In this document: in pieces, positions 24,133 through 37,677 of the stretch
Layout: the number at the start of each line of letters is the position of its first letter
How positions within the stretch are numbered: the stretch's first letter is position 1
DNA from: an uncultured Ureaplasma sp.
GTDB taxonomy: Bacteria; Bacillota_I; Bacilli_A; Mycoplasmatales; Mycoplasmoidaceae
NCBI GenBank assembly: GCA_947039515.1
Contig: CAMQYY010000001.1
Coordinates: forward strand, 190,902 to 254,901
DNA: 64,000 nucleotides
Direction of reading: 5' to 3'
The notes under the pieces: model-generated
Told to the model about the DNA's origin: nothing
The model's input: the letters and a program-made list of their open reading frames with translations, nothing else
The model's database searches: none
Position numbers and translations under genes: made by a program

Positions 24133-25233
24133 TTAGACATTAAATCTAAAATCACAAATATCTCCATCTTGAACAATGTATTTTTTACCTTCAAGCCTTA
24201 ATTTTCCTAAGGATTTTATTTTATTTTCATCCTTATATTCAATCATGTCTTCATAAGATATAACTGCTGCTTTAATAAAACCTCTTTCAAAGTCAGTATG
24301 AATAATACCTGCTGTTTGAGGTGCTGTTGAACCATTTTGAAATTGTCATGCTCTTATTTCTTTTTTTCCACATGTAAAAAAAGTTGATAAGTTTAACATT
24401 TTGAATGAAGAAATAATAATATTTTCTAGTCCTGAATATTCTATATTATATTCAGATAGAAAATTTTTCTTTTCTTCATCTGAAAATTCAGAGATTTCAA
24501 ATTCTAGTTTTGCTGAAATTGGAATAATTTCAATATTTCTTTCATTAGCATACTTTTTTAAATTTAAATAATTTTGATTACTATCTAAATTTGTTAATGA
24601 TTCATCATCAACATTAGCAATAAAAATAAAGGGTTTTAAAGTGATTAGATTAAATGATTTTAGGAAAAATAATTCATTTTCATTTAAACTTAAATTACTA
24701 ACAAATTCACTATTTTCAAGTTGTTTAATAACTCTTTCTAAAAGAGAATATTCTTCAAAAGCAACTTTATCACCACTTAATGCAGATTTTTTAATTCTTA
24801 AAAACCGCTTCATAACTATTTCTAAATCTGAAATTATTAATTCTAAATTAATAATTTCAAGATCTCTAATTGGATCAACTGAATTTTCAACATGATTAAT
24901 ATCTAAATTATCAAAACATCTAATTACATGACAAATAGAATCAACTTCTCTAATATTTTGAAGAAACTTATTTCCAAGACCTTCACCTTTTGAAGCGCCT
25001 TTTACAAGACCAGCAATATCAACAAATTTAAAAGATTCATAAACCACTTTTTCAGGATTAAAAATTTCAGCTAATTTTTCAAGTCTTTTATCAGGTATAT
25101 ATACAATTCCAATATTAGGATCAATTGTAGCAAATGGATAATTTGCTGCTTCTACATTTGAATTAGTAATAGCATTAAATAATGTTGATTTTCCAACATT
25201 TGGTAGCCCTATTATTCCGGTTGACAAACTCAT
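24133..25233 (-). CDS. ychF: Ribosome-binding ATPase YchF (Obg family)
   Basis: 366 residues, exact family length. G1 motif G-L-P-N-V-G-K-S-T (residues 8-16), switch [20 protein letters not shown], the altered G4 N-V-D-D-E typical of YchF, and a C-terminal TGS domain ending [15 protein letters not shown] tryptophan begins the TGS domain, at W-Q-F-Q-N-G. It lies 24 bases upstream of tdk and 27 bases downstream of fba. Confidence 0.96.
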
Positions 25234-25260
25234 CTTAAAAATTCCTTAAATTAAATATTG

Positions 25261-26145
25261 CTAAATTGCTTTGTTAAAAGAACTGAATAACTTAAATTTT
25301 TCAATACATACTTCTTTTATAGCTTCTGTTCCTGGTTTTAAAATCATTCTAGGATCATAACCCTTATTATTTAAGTCAAGATCTTTATTATCAAGAATAT
25401 AATTTCTCATCGCATTAGAAAAAGCTAATTGACACTCTGTATTAACATTAATTTTACAAATACCAAGACTTATTGCTTTTTTAATCATTTCATCATTAAT
25501 ACCAGTTCCACCATGTAGAACAAAAGGAACATCATTACATTTATTATTAAGTTCTTTTAATAAATCAAAATCTAAACCTTTTCAATCATTAGGATAAATA
25601 CCATGAATTGAACCGACACCAATTGCTAAACAATCTATCTTTTGTTGAGACATTTTGATACATTCATCAACTGATGATAATTCACCACTAGAGCTAATGC
25701 CATCTTCACTACCACCAATAGAACCAACTTCACATTCAATCGAGATATCTTTATTCTTAATTAAATCAATCAATTCCGTTGTTTTTTTTAGATTATCTTT
25801 GAAATCTAAACTTGAACCATCAAACATAATTGATGAAAAACCAGCTTCAATAGCTTTCTTACATCCTTCAAAAGTTCCATGATCTAAATGTAAAACAACT
25901 GGAGTTTTTATATTTTTAAAATTAATACTATTTACAACCATATCATAAACATTTTTAAAGCCATTATTGTACTTAATAGCACCTTCAGATACTCCTAAAA
26001 TAACAGGAGTATTAGTTTCACTACTAGCTTGAAGAACAGCATTAATTCATTCTAAATTATTAATATTAATATGAGCTATAGCATAATGATTTTTTTTAGC
26101 TTCTTTTAGAATGTTTTTAATGTTTGATAATTTGTTGGAATTCAT
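25261..26145 (-). CDS. fba: Fructose-bisphosphate aldolase, class II
   Basis: Zinc-dependent glycolytic aldolase, 294 residues. Zinc/active-site motif H-L-D-H-G-T (family L-H-L-D-H-G), I-M-F-D-G-S, E-C-E-V-G-S-I-G-G-S-E-D, G-S-I-H-G-I-Y, and H-G-G-T-G-I. The ATG at 26145 lies 3 bases after the rpoE stop, so they share a transcript. Confidence 0.96.
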
Positions 26146-26148
26146 ATT

Positions 26149-26517
26149 CTATTCCTCAGTTTCAATACTTTCTGCAAGTATTGCTGCTTTTTTTCTTTTA
26201 ATTTCAATATAGTCTTCATCAAAAACTTCTTCATCTATTTTAATAATTTGATTGATTTGTTTTTTATATTCAGAGTAATTAATTCACTCTCTTAAAGAAA
26301 ACTCTTTCTCGTTATTTGATATCAAAACAAATCTATTATCTAATGCTAATTCTGTATAGAATTCACCAATTATTTTGCTTGTTTTTGTTGAAGATAAGTT
26401 ATTTTTTTCAATAACTAATGCAAAAAATTCATCAAAATTAAATTTTTTAACATCTGATTTTTTTTCAAGAACAAGTTCATATACTTGATCAATTAATTTT
26501 AAAATATCTATTACCAT
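26149..26517 (-). CDS. rpoE: DNA-directed RNA polymerase delta subunit
   Basis: 122 residues. The HARE-HTH fold of the Firmicutes delta subunit is recognised from F-Y-T-E-L-A-L-D-N-R-F-V followed by L-R-E-W (family F-Y-T-D-L-N-x-D-G-R-F ... W-x-L-R). The tail is acidic but much shorter than in Bacillus. Start ATG 26517 is taken rather than one 11 codons upstream, since the latter overlaps the preceding gene. RpoE raises polymerase recycling and specificity. Confidence 0.8.
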
Positions 26518-26534
26518 TATTTTTCTTTCTATTT

Positions 26535-27770
26535 CTATTTTTTTAAACAAAAAATATTGTCTATTGCAAATTCATCATTATCTAATTTTTTTAAAATATC
26601 ACTATATTCAGTAATTGGTTTTAATGAATCATCGCTCTCGTTAAAAATCATAATATTATCTTTTTTTGAACTGTATAGAGTTTTTACACTATATATAGTA
26701 TCAAAATAATATTTGATTTCTTCATCAGTTATTTTTTTACCAAAATCATTTATTATTGCTTTTAATAATTCTTTATTCTTTTCTTTATTTTTTTTAATAG
26801 GTATCAGTTCAAATTCAGAATCATTAATATAGGAATTTGACAATTTTTTTAAAATTGAATCATCTTCTTTTGAGATTGATTGAATTAATAGATTTAAAGT
26901 AATATCAGTAAATTCAAGATAAAGATTAATATCTCATTTTTCAATTTCATCATTTAAAAAAGGTTCTAACAAATACATTAATTTTTTTTCATCTTTGAAA
27001 TTAAAATCAATTTTATTTAAATCATAAATTCTTTTAAATAATTTAATAATTAATGTTTCTTTTAAGACACCTAATTTATGTAAATATATTTGCTTAAACA
27101 TTGTTATTCTCGAATAAAGAACATTTTCAACCACGTTATAAGCTTTTTTATCAAAACATATTTGATTGTTTTTAACAAGAATTCATTTCATGATAATAGA
27201 ATGGTCAACCTTACCATAGATAACACCTGAAAAATAACTATCACGCATTAAATAATCTAATCTATCAGCATCAATACCACTTGAAACTATTTGATATTTT
27301 CATGGTTCATCAGTTTTATTTTGAATAATTTGAATAATTAACTCTATATTAATATTATATTTTTTTAAAATTGGATAAATTTGACCTTCTTTATTTTCGA
27401 TCATTCTAATAGTCATATCTTCATGATGAAAATTATCATTCATATAAAGTTCAAAAGAATGAGAAGACGGTCCATGACCAATATCATGCAATAAACCTGC
27501 AGTTAAAATTGCATTATATGTTTCATCATTAATTTCTTTTGATGATTTAATATTTTGAATAAATAATCTTGTTAAATAAAATGCTCCTAAGGAGTGAGTA
27601 AAACGATTATGTGTAGCTGATGGAAATGCAAAATGACAAGTACCTAATTGGACAATGTTTTTTAATCTTTTAAATTCGTTTGTATTGATTAGTTCAACAA
27701 TTCATTTTTCAGACTCTGAAAATGAAATTTCTCCATAAATAGGATCTTTTATAAAATTAATATTTTTCAT
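26535..27770 (-). CDS. HD-domain phosphohydrolase (YwfO/SAMHD1-like)
   Basis: 411 residues. The N-terminus D-P-I-Y-G-E-I ... E-F-K-R-L-K-N-I-V-Q-L-G, then H-N-R-F-T-H-S-L-G and the metal-binding L-L-H-D-I-G-H-G-P, is the classic arrangement of dNTP triphosphohydrolase-like HD proteins; the last conserved Asp is in G-I-D-A-D-R-L-D-Y. In Firmicutes such proteins hydrolyse dNTPs, but the exact substrate here is not readable. It lies between gltX and rpoE in one operon. Confidence 0.88.
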
Positions 27771-27777
27771 AATTAAG

Positions 27778-29283
27778 TTATTTGTTTTCTAATAAATATT
27801 GATTAATATTTTTAATAATCTTATCTTTTGATAATAAAAAAATTGTTTTAGGAAGTTCAGGTCCATGATTTTTTCTAGATGACAAAATTCTTATTGGCAT
27901 AAATAATTTTTTTCCAGATAAATTGAATTCTTGTTTAACATCATCAATAATTTTTTTAATATTATCTTCATTTCATTCAAAATTATTATTCATTTTTGTA
28001 ATTAAAGAATTTGCAATATTAAGAAACATTTCTTTATTAATACCGATTTCATCATAATCAATTTCAATATTATTGTTTTCATTTAAGAATAAATCATTAA
28101 TAAGAGAATTAATTTCTGAATATGAAGCTATTTGTTTTTTGAATAATAAGCATATTTCATTAATGTTTTTATTAACAATTTCATCATCAATATTAATAAA
28201 TTTTTTTATTTCTTCTAAATACAATGCATCATCCATACTTTTTATATATTGATTTGCAATTCATTCCAGTTTTTTAACATCAAACATTGCTGAAGATTTT
28301 GAAATTGAATTAATATCAAATTGATTAATCAATTCATCCATTGAAAAAATTTCTTTTTTATTTTTTGGTGATCAACCTAATAAAGCTAAATAATTAACAA
28401 TTGCTTGTGGAAGATAACCATCATTTTTATAATCTTCAATAAATTGTTTTAATTCTAAATCTCTTTTAGATAATTTTTTTTTGTTTTCATTAATGATAAC
28501 TGGTAAATGACCATATTGAATATCATTTGTTTTATTTGGATATAAAGCACTGTAAATAGCTAATTGGTAAGGAGTATTTGATAAATGCTCTTCACCTCTA
28601 AGTACATGAGATATTTCCATATCATAATCATCAACAACAACAGCAAAATTATACATAGGCATTTTATTTTGTTTTAAAATAACTGGATCTGTTAATGATG
28701 AAGAAGGTATTTTTATGTTACCTCTTATTAAATCATCTCATTCAAAAAATATATCTTGATCTATTCTTAGTCTAACTACAAATTCTTCATCATTTTGTAT
28801 TTTTTTTTGAATATCATCATCAGATAAATTTAAACAAGTTTTATTATATTTAGGTGTTAATTTATTTTCTTTTGCAAACTGTCTATCACTTTCAAGTTTT
28901 TCTTTTGAACAAAAACATTGATATGCTTTTTTTTCTAAAAGAAGCATATTAACTAATTCATTATATAAACCTAGTTTTTCACTTTGACGATAATTATTAT
29001 ATTTATCAATAGGATTTCTTGGAGATTCATCAATTTCAATATTCATTCAAAGAAGATTATCTATTTGAGAATCTTCTCCTTCCTTAATATTTCTCAAAGA
29101 ATCTGTATCTTCAGTTCTGAAAATAAATTTACCGTTATTTTTTTTTGCAAACAAATAGTTAAATAGGGCTGTTCTAGCTCCACCTATATGAAAAAATCCA
29201 GTTGGACTTGGAGCATATCTTGTCCTAACTGGTTTATTTTTATTTTGATTAGATAAATTTAACAAAGTATCCACCAGAACCAT
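27778..29283 (-). CDS. gltX: Glutamyl-tRNA synthetase
   Basis: Class I synthetase of 501 residues. HIGH motif as H-I-G-G in [12 protein letters not shown] (residues ~24-35); KMSKS equivalent K-L-S-K-R. Four UGA tryptophans split the frame under the standard code. The ATG at 29283 lies 34 bases inside the 3' end of ispE; the usual family start would be ~15 residues later, so the exact start is uncertain. Confidence 0.96.
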
Positions 29284-30049
29284 TTAAAAATGTTCTATCT
29301 TTTTCACTTTGGTCTAAAGAATCATATAAATTTTTAATTTCTACATGTTTACTAAAAGCTGGTTTTTGTAAATTATTTTCAACATATTTAACTACAACAT
29401 CTGGTAATTTAGAAATTATTTTTTTATAATTAGAATTCTTTGTTTTCAAATCTAATGCATCAAATTCTTGATAAATTTCTGTAGCATATGTTGGGAAATT
29501 ACTTTCCATAACAGTAAATTTAGGGACGTTATAACTTGGTATTTTTTCAATTATGTCACCAAAACCTGAAACATGAGCTATATCAAATTCTGATAAGAAA
29601 AATGGAACATCACTTCCTACTTCAAAAACAATTTTATGATAATCACTTTCTTTAAACATTGTTGATTCTTTTGTTAACTCAAAATTATTTATTTCAGCAA
29701 TATAATTCATAAAACTAGCAGCATTTGAAGCAGCTCCACCAAAACCTGAACCTATTGGAATTGATTTAACAACTCTAACAGAATAGCCTTGTTTTAATTT
29801 AAAGTGTTTTTGAAAATAATTATATGCTTTAGTAATACTATCATCTTCAATATCAATAACAACACCGTTAATGTTTTCATATGTTACTGAAAATTCATCT
29901 ATACTTTCACTAATTGTTATTGTATCTAAAAACCCACGATAAAGAATCATAATTGTTTCTATTTTATGATAATTATTTTTTTTAGGGTGAGGTTTATAAA
30001 CATCTAATCCAAGATTTACTTTACCGTAACATTCAATTTTTTTATTCAT
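29249..30049 (-). CDS. ispE: 4-diphosphocytidyl-2-C-methyl-D-erythritol kinase
   Basis: GHMP-family kinase of the MEP isoprenoid pathway, 266 residues. N-terminal K-V-N-L-G-L-D-V and the ATP loop [14 protein letters not shown] (family P-x-G-A-G-L-G-G-G-S-S-D-A) are present, along with D-V-P-F-F and the C-terminal G-S-G-G. Other MEP genes are not in the window, so the pathway cannot be confirmed. AGAGG precedes the ATG, and TATAAT lies upstream around 30078 on the minus strand. Confidence 0.88.
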   Translation of the reverse strand: MNKKIECYGKVNLGLDVYKPHPKKNNYHKIETIMILYRGFLDTITISESIDEFSVTYENINGVVIDIEDDSITKAYNYFQKHFKLKQGYSVRVVKSIPIGSGFGGAASNAASFMNYIAEINNFELTKESTMFKESDYHKIVFEVGSDVPFFLSEFDIAHVSGFGDIIEKIPSYNVPKFTVMESNFPTYATEIYQEFDALDLKTKNSNYKKIISKLPDVVVKYVENNLQKPAFSKHVEIKNLYDSLDQSEKDRTFLNGSGGYFVKFI

Positions 30050-30079
30050 TATTAGAACCTCTTTTATTGTTTTATAACA

Positions 30080-30910
30080 TTATAGCACACTATGAATTTT
30101 TAACTTTTCTAAAAGATTTAATAGCTCATTAGGACTTAACTTTTCAGCTCTAATCATTTTATCAATATTAAGTTCATCTAAAATTTCTATAATCTTTTCC
30201 TTTTTATAGTTACAAATTAAATTATTAACAAGTGACTTTCTTTTACTATTAAAACAAAGTCTAAAAAATTTACTTATTTCATCAAAATTATCAAAATGTT
30301 GATTAACTGAAATATTAATAACAACTGATTGAATATTTGGTTCTGGATAAAATAATGATTTATCAACTAAGAATTCTTGTTTAACATCACTTACTAAACT
30401 TAAAAGAGCAGTAAAGCCATTATATTCTTTTGAACCAACTTGAGCAGCAAGTCTATCAGCCATTTCTTTTTGAACCATTATTGTAATTTGCTTAATCTTA
30501 TCAATATTTAATAAGATTAAAATGATCTTTGATGAAATGCTATAAGGTAAGTTTGCAACAATTTTAATATCATTAGAATCGATTTCCTTAAAAAGATCAT
30601 TTAGATCAATTTTTAAAATATCATCATTAATAATTTTTAAATTTTCAACATCATGATATTTTTCTTTTAAATAAGCATATAGTCTTTTATCAAGTTCAAC
30701 AAGAAATAAGTTTTTAGTTCTCTTTGTTAATTCAGATGTTATAGCACCAAGACCTGGTCCAATTTCAAGAACATAATCGTTATCACTAATTCTTGAAACT
30801 TCAACAATACGCTTTTTAGTTTGATTACATAAAAGAAAATTTTGACCCATTTTTTTAGATGGGAAAAAATTTTCTTTTTTTAAAAAATTAATTGTTTCTT
30901 TTCTATTCAA
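30080..30910 (-). CDS. rsmA: 16S rRNA dimethyladenosine transferase
   Basis: KsgA/RsmA, 276 residues; dimethylates two adjacent adenosines in the 3' end of 16S rRNA. SAM-binding V-L-E-I-G-P-G-L-G-A-I-T and catalytic N-L-P-Y-S-I-S are intact. The start lies 2 bases after the yidC stop, indicating a shared operon. Confidence 0.97.
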   Translation of the reverse strand: MNRKETINFLKKENFFPSKKMGQNFLLCNQTKKRIVEVSRISDNDYVLEIGPGLGAITSELTKRTKNLFLVELDKRLYAYLKEKYHDVENLKIINDDILKIDLNDLFKEIDSNDIKIVANLPYSISSKIILILLNIDKIKQITIMVQKEMADRLAAQVGSKEYNGFTALLSLVSDVKQEFLVDKSLFYPEPNIQSVVINISVNQHFDNFDEISKFFRLCFNSKRKSLVNNLICNYKKEKIIEILDELNIDKMIRAEKLSPNELLNLLEKLKIHSVL

Positions 30911-30912
30911 AA

Positions 30913-32064
30913 TTAAAGACCTAACTTACTTAATTTAGAACGAGCACCAGCGCCTGATTCTCTTCTTTTTAATATAATTACATGAACTATATATGATTGA
31001 AGTAAAGAAAGTAATGAGTTAAAGAATCAGTAAACCCCTACACCTGTTGCTGTTGTTACAGTAATAACAGCCATGAAAATAGTAAATACATTTTGAATCA
31101 TTTTTGTTTTCTTTAATTGTTTATTGTTAGCAACACCTACTGTTGAAGCATTTTTATTTCTCGATTTTACTCATCTTTGAGGTAATTTTTGGGATAAAAC
31201 CTGAGCAGGTACTACTAGACCTACAAAGAATATATATGTTCATCCACCATTTGTGAATGATGAAAATATTTGTGAAATTGGAGAAAGAGATAAATCTCAT
31301 ATTCCAAATAAGAAAGAAGCTTTTAATGGTCTAACAATAGTAACAACCCTATAAACAATTAAAAAGATTGGTAAAGTAATAAAAATTTGTTCAAAGGAAG
31401 CAAAAGGTTTTACATTATTCTTACGATAAAGATCTTGCATCTCCATTTGCTTTTTTTGTCGCCCTTGCATATCTGTTACATTTTTATACTTAGCATTAAT
31501 TTCAGACACCCGTCCCTGGACTTCTGTCATCTTTTCAGTTGCAAAATTTGACTTAATTGAAATTGGGAAAGTTATTAATTTAATAATTAATAAAATTAAG
31601 AAAATACCAACAAAAGCATTTAATCCAGCAACTCACATTCTAGTTGCATACATAAAATGTAATAATAATTGTGCAAAAGGTCATACAAAAAGACCGTAAA
31701 ATGGACCATAAGCCATTGTAAAATCAGAAAAAGGGTAGAGCATTTGACCAGATGGATTGGCTATTAGGTCAAACAAATAATCACCAGTAAAACCAGGAGC
31801 AAATCCTATTTCAAGTCCACTACCTATAGTAGTACTTGTTTGAATTCAATATTCACCTAAACTCTGACCACATCCATAAAGACCCATTGAAAAGAAGAAT
31901 ATATAAATTAAAATTTTAATTCATTTAAGAATTTCCTTTAAAATCTTATTTCTGCCTGATTTTTTTTTATCAGCTGCATCTAGAGCAGCAAAATCAGGTA
32001 AAAGCATTTTTTTAAATGGTTCTAAACTGTCATTATTTGATTTACTATTACCAAAATTAAACAT
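30913..32064 (-). CDS. yidC: Membrane protein insertase YidC
   Basis: 383-residue polytopic insertase. Core hydrophobic helices and the cytosolic charged hairpin [11 protein letters not shown] ... [11 protein letters not shown] are typical of YidC/Oxa1. The N-terminal region is soluble and lysine-rich, then has a hydrophobic segment ending M-G-L-Y-G-C-G; no clear lipobox at the usual position. The ATG overlaps the rnpA stop by 8 bases, preserving the conserved rpmH-rnpA-yidC order. Confidence 0.93.
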
Positions 32065-32410
32065 TTTTGCCTATACTATTCTTTCCATATACTTTTTTTA
32101 AAAGAAATAAAATTTCATCTTCAATAGAACAATAGCCAAGAACATTAGCAGTTGGTTTTGCTATTAAAACATAATCTAATGATAATAAAAAATTATTATA
32201 ATTACACAGAATGTGATTTATTTGTCTTTTTAATAAATTTCTATCAACAGCTCTTTTGCTAACTTTCTTAGAAATAGTAATACCTATTTTATAAGAATCA
32301 GTTGAACTTTTTTCATAATATAGAACAAAATTTTTAGAATGAAATTTTTGATTTTTTTTAATAATTCTTTGAAAATCTGAATTTTTTAAAAGTCTAAACT
32401 TCTTTTTCAT
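32057..32410 (-). CDS. rnpA: Ribonuclease P protein component
   Basis: 117-residue basic protein binding RNase P RNA. The N-terminal F-R-L-L-K-N-S-D-F and the RNR helix, here A-V-D-R-N-L-L-K-R-Q-I, identify the family. Lies 6 bases after rpmH. Confidence 0.94.
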   Translation of the reverse strand: MKKKFRLLKNSDFQRIIKKNQKFHSKNFVLYYEKSSTDSYKIGITISKKVSKRAVDRNLLKRQINHILCNYNNFLLSLDYVLIAKPTANVLGYCSIEDEILFLLKKVYGKNSIGKNV

Positions 32411-32416
32411 AGAAAA

Positions 32417-32563
32417 CTAATATTCGTCAGAAACAGTTAATTTTTTTCTTCCTTTAAGTCTTCTACGAGCAAGTTGGTTACGACCACCTTTTGTACTCAT
32501 TTTTTCTCTAAAACCATGAACTTTTTTTCTTTTTCTATTATTTGGTTGATAAGTTCGTTGCAT
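32417..32563 (-). CDS. rpmH: Ribosomal protein L34
   Basis: 48-residue basic protein. [19 protein letters not shown] is the L34 signature. It is divergent from dnaA, the ancestral Firmicutes origin-region order. A 13-base palindrome ATTACAATGTAAT is at 32602-32614 in the shared upstream region. Confidence 0.97.
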   Translation of the reverse strand: MQRTYQPNNRKRKKVHGFREKMSTKGGRNQLARRRLKGRKKLTVSDEY

Positions 32564-32692
32564 ATATTACACCTGTCATTTTTTTTTATAAATATAAAAA
32601 TTACAATGTAATCTTACCATATTTTTAATGCATCTTAAAAATTAAACATCAAAAAAAATTTTTGAAACTTATTTTTGATAAACTTAATATTA

Positions 32693-34060
32693 ATGAATAG
32701 AAAAAGTTTAACAAAAGTATGAGATGAAGTTATTAATGAACTTTGACAATATTTTGAAGAAAATCCGCAAATTTATAATGATTGTATCAAGACTTCTAAA
32801 ATTAATAGAATCAAAGATGAAAACATTTATATTGTAGTTTCTTCTATTTTTGCTAAATCTATTTTAACAAATGATTATCGCCAAATAATTAATGACATTT
32901 TAAGTAGAAAAATGAATAGTAATTTTCAGATCCATTTTCTTTTAGAAAATGAAAACACTACTATCAAAAATAATAAAATTGAAAATATTTTTGATAAAGA
33001 TAGTAGTTATGAAGATACTAATTTAATTCAAAATTATACTTTTGATAATTTTATTGTTGGAGAATTCAATAAACAATCATATACAGCTGTAGCTAGTTTT
33101 ACTAAAGGCAAATTAGGTATTTTATACAATCCATTAGTTATTTATGCTTCAACAGGTTTAGGTAAAACACACTTAATGAATGCTTTAGGAAATTATTTTT
33201 ATAAAAATTTTAAGGATAAAAAAATTATTTATGTTGATACAGAAAACTTTGTTAGAGAAGTTTTTAATGCAATCAGCAAAGGTAGTACATTTGTTGAAAG
33301 TTTAAAGAATAAATATGTTAGTTATGATTTGTTATTAATGGATGATATTCAATATTTATCAGATAAATTTAAAACATGTGAAGTTTTCTTCAATATTTTT
33401 AATTCAATGATCAAGAACAATAAACAAATTGTAATGACACTTGATAAACCTATTGAAAGTCTTGAAGGTTTTGAAGAAAGAATGATTAGTCGTTTCTCTT
33501 CTGGTTTAGTTTTAAAAATAAATACACCTGAAATAGAATCATTAAAGAAAATAGCTTTAATTAAAATTAATGAAAATGATGATGCTTTTGAATATACTGA
33601 AGAAGCTGTTTTAATGATTATTAAACATTTTGATAATGATTTAAGAAAATTAATTGGCATTATTAATCGAATTAACTTTTATGCTATTCAATATTTAAAA
33701 GTAAATGAAATTATTGATGTTAATTTCATTCAAAAATTTTTTGATGAAGAATTCGTTACTTTTGGTAATAAACAAAAACATTATAATATTAATCCTGATC
33801 TTATAATAGAAATTATTTGTAAAAAATATAATTCTAAATCAAGCATAATAAAATCAGCTTCTCGTTTAAAAGAAGTTACGATTGTAAGACATATTTGTAT
33901 GTATGTTTTAAGAGAAAAATTCCAAATGAGTTATAGTGATATTGGTAAATATTTTAACAATAGAGATCATTCATCTGTAATGTCTGCAATTAAAAAAATT
34001 ACAACTTTAATTCAAAAAGATGAGGGATTAAAAAAATATATTGCTAATTTAATTAAATAA
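32693..34060 (+). CDS. dnaA: Chromosomal replication initiator DnaA
   Basis: 455-residue AAA+ initiator. Walker A S-T-G-L-G-K-T-H-L, Walker B L-L-L-M-D-D-I-Q-Y-L, and the DNA-binding signature D-H-S-S-V-M-S-A-I-K-K near the C-terminus. The start at 32693 gives W-D-E-V-I-N-E-L-W as domain I, as expected. I see no DnaA box cluster in the 130 bases upstream nor just downstream, and dnaN does not follow; a 5'-3' exonuclease gene converges with a 12-base overlap. Confidence 0.97.
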
Positions 34061-34915
34061 ATAACGAATTCTATATTCTTCTATTGTATTAATAATTGAT
34101 TTAAGATTTTCATCTCTAATATTAAATGATGCAATATTTTCATCTTCAAATAAATTAAGAACTATTCTTGACATTTCTCGACATCTATAAGCTTCATCTT
34201 TTCCACTTAACAACTTATTTTTAATATTTAATGAAACTTCTAAATTATCTATTTGAGAATAAATATTATCAATATTATGATATTGATTCAATAATTTAAT
34301 CCCTGTTTTTTCACCAATTCCAACAACACCTTTTAATGAATCAGAAGAATCACCAACTAATCCTTTAAATTCAATAATTTGATTTGGTTTTAAATTAAAA
34401 AATTGTTCTGAAAAATTATCATTATTATATTGCAAAATATCACTTACACCTCTTTTTAATAAATTAACATTAGTCTTTTCATTAACAAGTTGAAGCATAT
34501 CTTTATCAGAACTATAAACTTCAACATCAATATTATTATCATTAAATAATTTACAAGCTGAACCAATTAAATCATCAGCTTCAAAGTTTTCTTTTGAAAG
34601 CGTTTTAAAGCCCATTCCTTCAAAAATTTCTTTCATAGCTAACATTTGTTTAATTAAATCATCAGGTGTAGCATTTCTATTACTTTTATAATTAACATCT
34701 GTTTCATGTCTAAAAGTTTTTTCACCATGATCAAATGCTATTAAACAATATTGATAAAGATCTTTATCAAAGATTTTTTTAAACATTCTAAAAATAGTAA
34801 CTATTCCATTATTAGGAACTAAATTTTTACTAATAGCATAATCATAATTATCTCTAGTAGCAAAATATGCTCTATAAAATAATGAATTTCCATCGATAAT
34901 AATCATTTTATTCAT
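34049..34915 (-). CDS. 5'-3' exonuclease (Pol I N-terminal-like)
   Basis: 288 residues matching the stand-alone 5' nuclease domain: I-I-I-D-G-N-S-L at the N-terminus, A-F-D-H, E-A-D-D-L-I-G, S-S-D-K-D-M-L-Q-L and G-D-S-S-D-S-L-K-G-V-V-G-I-G-E-K-T supply the metal-binding acidic residues and the H3TH segment. It removes RNA primers or flaps where Pol I lacks this domain. Its end overlaps that of dnaA. Confidence 0.94.
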   Translation of the reverse strand: MNKMIIIDGNSLFYRAYFATRDNYDYAISKNLVPNNGIVTIFRMFKKIFDKDLYQYCLIAFDHGEKTFRHETDVNYKSNRNATPDDLIKQMLAMKEIFEGMGFKTLSKENFEADDLIGSACKLFNDNNIDVEVYSSDKDMLQLVNEKTNVNLLKRGVSDILQYNNDNFSEQFFNLKPNQIIEFKGLVGDSSDSLKGVVGIGEKTGIKLLNQYHNIDNIYSQIDNLEVSLNIKNKLLSGKDEAYRCREMSRIVLNLFEDENIASFNIRDENLKSIINTIEEYRIRYLFN

Positions 34916-35068
34916 ATTTATCCTTAATTATTGCTGAATTTAAATATTTCTAAAATTTTATAAATGTCATATTTATATCTTGATATATCTATATATGTAT
35001 TATTTTAATTTATTTAAAAATAAATCTTATTTTATTTCAAATTCATCAAGTATAAAAATTAATAATAA
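34916..35068. other. Short AT-rich spacer before the HNH endonuclease stop
   Basis: 153 bases; no reading frame, tRNA or DnaA box seen. Confidence 0.5.
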
Positions 35069-36311
35069 TTAAAATTTTCTTAATCTTAAAAAATTTTTCA
35101 TTTTTTCATTAAAAATTAATGGATTTATTTTAATTTTTTGAAGTTTTAAAGTTGTGAATAGATATTCTTCATCTTCCGGTCTACAAATCATTTCCCCATT
35201 TTCATTAAATGAAAAGTAATTTCTATCAAAAAAATCATGATAATCACTCTTCATAAGCAATCCATTATAAGGATCACTTGCTGAAGTCATAAGATTTTTT
35301 ATGCTACTAGTATAACCATCTTCTTTTGATTTAGCAATTTTTAATATTTTATCCTTTATTTGTCAAAAATTATATATGTGAGCAGCTTCTAATTCATTGA
35401 TTTTAGAGGACATTCCATCAATTTCATTATTTATATTTAAGAAATCAGAGTAATTATCATTGCTATCTTTAAGAAGATTTAATTCTATTCTGTTATCTTT
35501 AGTATTTTTTTTGAAATAATTTCTTTCTTTATTTAAGTTAGCTAAAATGTTCTGTGTCTCAATTTGATTTTCAATGAATTTATCATCTTTTTTAAAATGA
35601 ATATTATAAAGATCATTAATAAAATTTTCTATTTTTTCATTTTTTAAGCATTCAAAAATTAATTCACTATATGTTTCTTTAGAACATTTAGCAAAATAAT
35701 TTGTTCCATAATTTGAATTTGCATCAAAAAATTTAATACTGTCTTTATTCTTTATTTTTGTAATTGTTCTATTTTCATCTTTTAAATTATTGAAATTATA
35801 ATTAAAAAAATTTAGTGTTGCAATAAAAAGAGAAAATCCAAGATTTCTAGAATAATTTATATTTCTTTTTAGAGAAAAATTTATTAATCTTTTTATCATT
35901 TCCGGATTATTAAATTCACCTATTACTGTTTTAAAATTACAAGTAATTTCAAATTTATTTACTATATTATTTTTATCAAGTTTTGTAAACATAAGTATAC
36001 CTAGTGAAGACAATATTTTTAAATATTGTGTAATAGTATTATGAGCACATTCTTCTTTATTTGATGCAGGAGTGACATTAATATTATTTATATATATAGA
36101 ATACATGGTATTCCCTTTTTTATTTATAGAAACTGATTTTACTTCTAATTCTAATATAGGTCCCGATATAATTGATATTTTATTATTTAAATTTTTTAAA
36201 ATTGTGAGAATTGATGTATCTATATTTCATAATTTAGCTTTATAATTTTTATTTATTCCGTATTTTTTAAATTCAATAGGGTCATTAAAAATTGTTAATA
36301 TTTCATTTATT

Positions 36312-36328
<17 letters not shown>
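35069..36328 (-). CDS. Putative type II restriction endonuclease with HNH domain
   Basis: 419 residues. The C-terminal ~130 residues carry an HNH_2-type nuclease: E-A-A-H-I (about residues 317-321), then N-G-L-L-M ... H-D-F-F-D, with metal-binding H and N/H residues in the usual order. The N-terminal part is lysine/asparagine-rich without recognised fold and presumably recognises DNA. The ATG lies inside the 3' end of the C5 methyltransferase gene (17-base overlap, with its own AGGAG). The pairing indicates the endonuclease of that R-M system; the cut site is unknown. Confidence 0.8.
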
Positions 36329-37624
<1,296 letters not shown>

Positions 37625-37677
37625 TTTAAGACCTTATTTACAAATAAATATTATTAAAAATACCTATTATTTATAAT

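Noticed and set aside
32564-35068. Classical oriC flanking dnaA
   Set aside because: Despite rpmH-dnaA order, no DnaA box close to TTATCCACA was found in the gaps on either side of dnaA.
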